This document shows, one piece after another, positions 7,317 to 9,749 of a stretch of DNA of 9,749 bases. The notes under the pieces are model-generated. The model was not told where the DNA came from. It worked only from the letters and a program-made list of their open reading frames with translations, and ran no database searches. Both the position numbers and the translations under genes were made by a program. Each line of letters starts with the position of its first letter. Within the stretch, counting starts at the first letter, position 1. Source of the DNA: JBGPBY01 sp041481485 (GTDB taxonomy: Bacteria > Acidobacteriota > Terriglobia > 20CM-2-55-15); contig JBGPBY010000264.1 of assembly GCA_041481485.1 (NCBI GenBank), forward strand, positions 1-9,749, given 5' to 3'.

Positions 7317-8947
7317 TGAGGTTTGAATTCAAAATTAAAAACAGCGGGTCAAGATTAAAGCTACCCCAGCGGCGCCTTCGCGCTCTCTTTGCGTTTTGTG
7401 GATTTTTGGGGTTGTGGGCTTGCGCGAAGGCGCCCGCCGCGCCAATCGAGCCCAGTGTGAGGATTCTGCGGGTGGTTCCGGAATCCGATCTGGAGAATCT
7501 CGACCCCATCTCGACAACTGCGGACATCACCCGCCATCACGGTTACATGATCTACGACACGCTCTTCGGAACTGACGAGAGCGGCCAGATTTCGCCGCAA
7601 ATGGTGAACACCTTCGAGCACAGTGCGGACATGAAGACATGGACGTTCACACTTCGCGACGGGCTCGAGTTTCACGATGGAAGTCCGGTCACCAGCGAGG
7701 ACGTGATCGCTTCACTCCAGCGCTGGGGCCAGCGGGATACCATGGGACAAATCCTTCTGTCGTTCCTGAAACCAGGGGGCTGGATCGTCGTCAACGCGAA
7801 AACTTTCCGGATGGAATTTCTGAGACCTTACTCGCTGGTACTGGAATCGCTCGGCAAACCGGGCGCTTATGTCCCATTCATAATGCCGCAACGCGTAGCT
7901 TCCACGCCCGCCAACGAGCAGATAACCGATTTAACCGGATCAGGACCGTTCATTTTCCGGAAAGAGGAACGGATACACGGCTCAAGAGTGGTCTATGTGA
8001 GGAACGCCCGATATAGACCGCGCGCCGAACCTGCAAGCGGAACAGCCGGCGGCAAAGTGGTGAAGGTGGACCGTGTCGAATGGATCATTATCAGGGATTC
8101 TCAAACTCAGGCCAATGCGCTGGCTGCGGGTGAAGTCGACATGATAATCGCACCGGCGTTCGAAATGAATTCCTCGCTCCAGAGTAATCCGAATATCCAG
8201 ATGGTTTTGGACAATCCGCTCGGACGCAGGTTCCACATGCGCTTCAATCACCTCCAACCGCCGTTCGACAACGTAAAGGTCCGGCAGGCGGCGATGGCGG
8301 CGATGAACCAGCTTGCGTTTCTTCAAACCCAGATTGGCAAACCTGAGTTGTACCGCACCTGCTTCTCGATCTATACGTGCAAGACTCCGTACGCCACTGC
8401 CTACGGAATGGATTTCATCGCCAGTCCGGATCTCAAACGCGCACAACAAATGCTCATCGAATCCGGCTACAAAGGCACTCCAGTAGTTCTACTGCGGCAA
8501 ACCGACGTTGCAAATGAAAACAGGCTGGCCGATGTCGCCAGGCAGCTCCTGACTCAGGCAGGATTCACAGTAAATGTGCAATCGATGGATTGGAAGACTC
8601 TCGTGTCGCGCCGAAGCAATCGAAAAGGCTGGAACCTGTTTATCTCTAGCGGACCATCGGTCAGCTACATGAGCCCACTCTCCTCCAATATATTCAGCGC
8701 GGCTTGCGAAAAGGCGTGGGTGGGTTGGCCCTGCGATAAGGAACTGGAAATGGAGCGCCTCAACTTCGCCCTTGCGTCAACTGCAAAGGAACGCGCGGCG
8801 ATTGCAGATCGCGTGCAGGCGCGCGCCATGTCGGTCGGAACCCATGTTCCATTGGGCGAGTACGTCATCAAGGTCGCCGCCCGCAAGAACATCGCGGGCT
8901 TTGTGACTGGGTACTTCACCGTGTTCTGGAACCTGGAAAAACACTAA
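7316..8947 (+). CDS. SBP4: family 5 ABC solute-binding lipoprotein
   Basis: The product is a 543-residue SBP_bac_5 family lipoprotein. The start ATG 7316 shares a base with the SBP3 stop, and no strong Shine-Dalgarno precedes it, so re-initiation by the terminating ribosome is likely. The basic n-region (MRFEFKIKN) is long, followed by a hydrophobic core and lipobox LWAC, Cys36. The family signature WTFTLRDGLEFHDGSPVTSE starts at about residue 109. Both cysteine pairs are present (YRTCFSIYTC, Cys349/355; CEKAWVGWPC, Cys464/473), as is the EPASGTAGGK block, and the end is FTVFWNLEKH. Relative to the other copies it carries a two-residue expansion near SFLKPGGWIVVNAKTF (about 7759-7806). Its leader region (7409-7494) is nearly identical in DNA to SBP5, unlike the rest of the gene. 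Confidence 0.9.
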   Translation: MRFEFKIKNSGSRLKLPQRRLRALFAFCGFLGLWACAKAPAAPIEPSVRILRVVPESDLENLDPISTTADITRHHGYMIYDTLFGTDESGQISPQMVNTFEHSADMKTWTFTLRDGLEFHDGSPVTSEDVIASLQRWGQRDTMGQILLSFLKPGGWIVVNAKTFRMEFLRPYSLVLESLGKPGAYVPFIMPQRVASTPANEQITDLTGSGPFIFRKEERIHGSRVVYVRNARYRPRAEPASGTAGGKVVKVDRVEWIIIRDSQTQANALAAGEVDMIIAPAFEMNSSLQSNPNIQMVLDNPLGRRFHMRFNHLQPPFDNVKVRQAAMAAMNQLAFLQTQIGKPELYRTCFSIYTCKTPYATAYGMDFIASPDLKRAQQMLIESGYKGTPVVLLRQTDVANENRLADVARQLLTQAGFTVNVQSMDWKTLVSRRSNRKGWNLFISSGPSVSYMSPLSSNIFSAACEKAWVGWPCDKELEMERLNFALASTAKERAAIADRVQARAMSVGTHVPLGEYVIKVAARKNIAGFVTGYFTVFWNLEKH

Positions 8948-9749
8948 TGAGGTCTGGATTCAAAATGAAAAACACCAAGGCAGGAATAATCCTGATGCAA
9001 CGGCATCTTCGCACACTCTTTGCGTTTGGTGGATTTTTAGGGTTGTGGGCTTGCGCGAAGGCGCCCGCCGCGCCAATCGAGCCCAGTGTTCTGCGGGTGG
9101 TTCCGGAATCCGATCTGGAAAGTCTCGACCCGAGTTTCAGCACTGCGACGGTGACTCGCATGCATGGGTTCATGATCTACGACACTCTTTTCGGTATGGA
9201 CGCCGAAGGCCGGATTTCGCCACAGATGGTGGATACCTATGACATCAGTCCGGACAAGAAAACCTGGACCTTCAGGCTTCGCGACGGACTGGAGTTTCAC
9301 GATGGCAAGCCAGTCACCAGTGACGACGTCATCGCATCGCTCAATCGTTGGCGACAAAAAGACATGATGGGGCAGAGGCTGTATTCATTCGTCGAGAGAT
9401 GGGAAACGGTGAACCCGAAAGTATTTTGGATAAAGTTGAAGGCGCCGTACGGGTTGGTGCTGGAGTCGTTGGGAAAGCCTGGCGCCTACGTTCCGTTCAT
9501 CCTGCCTAAACGCATTGCCGATGCTCCTCCGGATCAACAAATCACCGACCCGACGGGTTCCGGCCCTTTCATTTTTAAGAAAGACGAACGGAAGCCTGGC
9601 GAAAAGATCGTGTATGTGAAGAACCTGAAATACAAGCCGCGCTCGGAACCTCCCAGCGGAACAGCGGGCAGCAAGCTGGTCAAAGTGGATCGAGTCGAAT
9701 GGTTGATTATCAAGGATCCTCAGACTCAGGCCAACGCATTGGCTGCAGG
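8947..9749 (+). CDS. SBP5: family 5 ABC solute-binding lipoprotein (3' end cut by window)
   Basis: The first 267 codons of a fifth SBP_bac_5 paralogue run off the window edge with no stop. ATG 8947 overlaps the SBP4 stop (TAATG). With this start the lipobox LWAC ends at Cys36. An internal ATG at 8995 (MQRHLRTLFAF) has a better ribosome site and would give a compact 20-residue signal peptide, so the true start is ambiguous. The family signature WTFRLRDGLEFHDGKPVTSD begins at about residue 107. The leader copies SBP4, but much of the body (YDISPDKKTWTF, SFVERWE, QQITDPTGSGPF, DERKPGEK, NLKYKPR) resembles SBP2, so the gene is mosaic. The block that is EPASGTAGGK in the other four copies here reads EPPSGTAGSK (9646-9675). 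Confidence 0.88.
   Translation, partial: MRSGFKMKNTKAGIILMQRHLRTLFAFGGFLGLWACAKAPAAPIEPSVLRVVPESDLESLDPSFSTATVTRMHGFMIYDTLFGMDAEGRISPQMVDTYDISPDKKTWTFRLRDGLEFHDGKPVTSDDVIASLNRWRQKDMMGQRLYSFVERWETVNPKVFWIKLKAPYGLVLESLGKPGAYVPFILPKRIADAPPDQQITDPTGSGPFIFKKDERKPGEKIVYVKNLKYKPRSEPPSGTAGSKLVKVDRVEWLIIKDPQTQANALAA
8982..8986 (+). promoter_or_regulatory. Internal ribosome-binding site candidate for SBP5
   Basis: AGGAA ends 8 bases before the in-frame ATG at 8995, a classical Shine-Dalgarno spacing and better than anything before ATG 8947. It offers independent translation of SBP5 from 8995 in addition to coupling from SBP4. The corresponding position in SBP4 has no ATG. Confidence 0.4.

Noticed and set aside
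1..9749. CRISPR array, tRNA, rRNA or insertion sequence
   Set aside because: No regularly spaced short repeats, cloverleaf-like sequence, rRNA sequence or transposase reading frame was found on either strand.

Overview
The window reads as moderately GC-rich chromosomal DNA from a Gram-negative bacterium. Five consecutive genes encode exported lipoproteins of the family 5 (peptide/nickel/oligopeptide) ABC-transporter solute-binding class. From memory, without a search, this sub-type (invariant EPASGTAGGK block, CxKAxxGWPCD block, C-terminal FWNVEK) looks most like binding proteins of alpha- and betaproteobacteria. That assignment is tentative, and no rRNA or housekeeping gene is present to test it.

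Bases 1 to about 1013 are decayed or accessory DNA. They hold a T-rich stretch, a small GC-rich palindromic repeat cluster, a TPR-protein remnant on the minus strand with two opposite frameshifts, and on the plus strand the C-terminal half of an NTF2/SnoaL-like (DUF4440-type) protein. The two remnants meet near 815-830, and each lacks its N-terminal part, so this looks like an old rearrangement junction.

Bases 1146 to 9749 form one tightly packed plus-strand cluster: SBP1 (1146-2750), a class I SAM-dependent methyltransferase-like gene (2816-4117), then SBP2 (4114-5694), SBP3 (5691-7316), SBP4 (7316-8947) and SBP5 (8947 to the window edge, cut off). From the methyltransferase onward every stop codon overlaps the next start (ATGA or TAATG), so the genes are probably co-transcribed and translationally coupled. 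The repeat unit is about 1.58-1.63 kb. No permease or ATPase gene lies in the window.

The five SBPs are clear paralogues from tandem duplication. They are nearly invariant in framework blocks but diverge in the N-terminal signal region and in a C-terminal stretch likely to line the ligand cleft. SBP5 is mosaic: its signal/lipobox region is almost identical to SBP4, while much of its body is closest to SBP2. A working hypothesis is that the cluster is a set of cell-envelope lipoproteins with diversified ligand specificity, serving a permease encoded elsewhere or acting as sensors, together with a methyltransferase that may modify a ligand or a partner. Only the gene layout and family assignments are directly supported.
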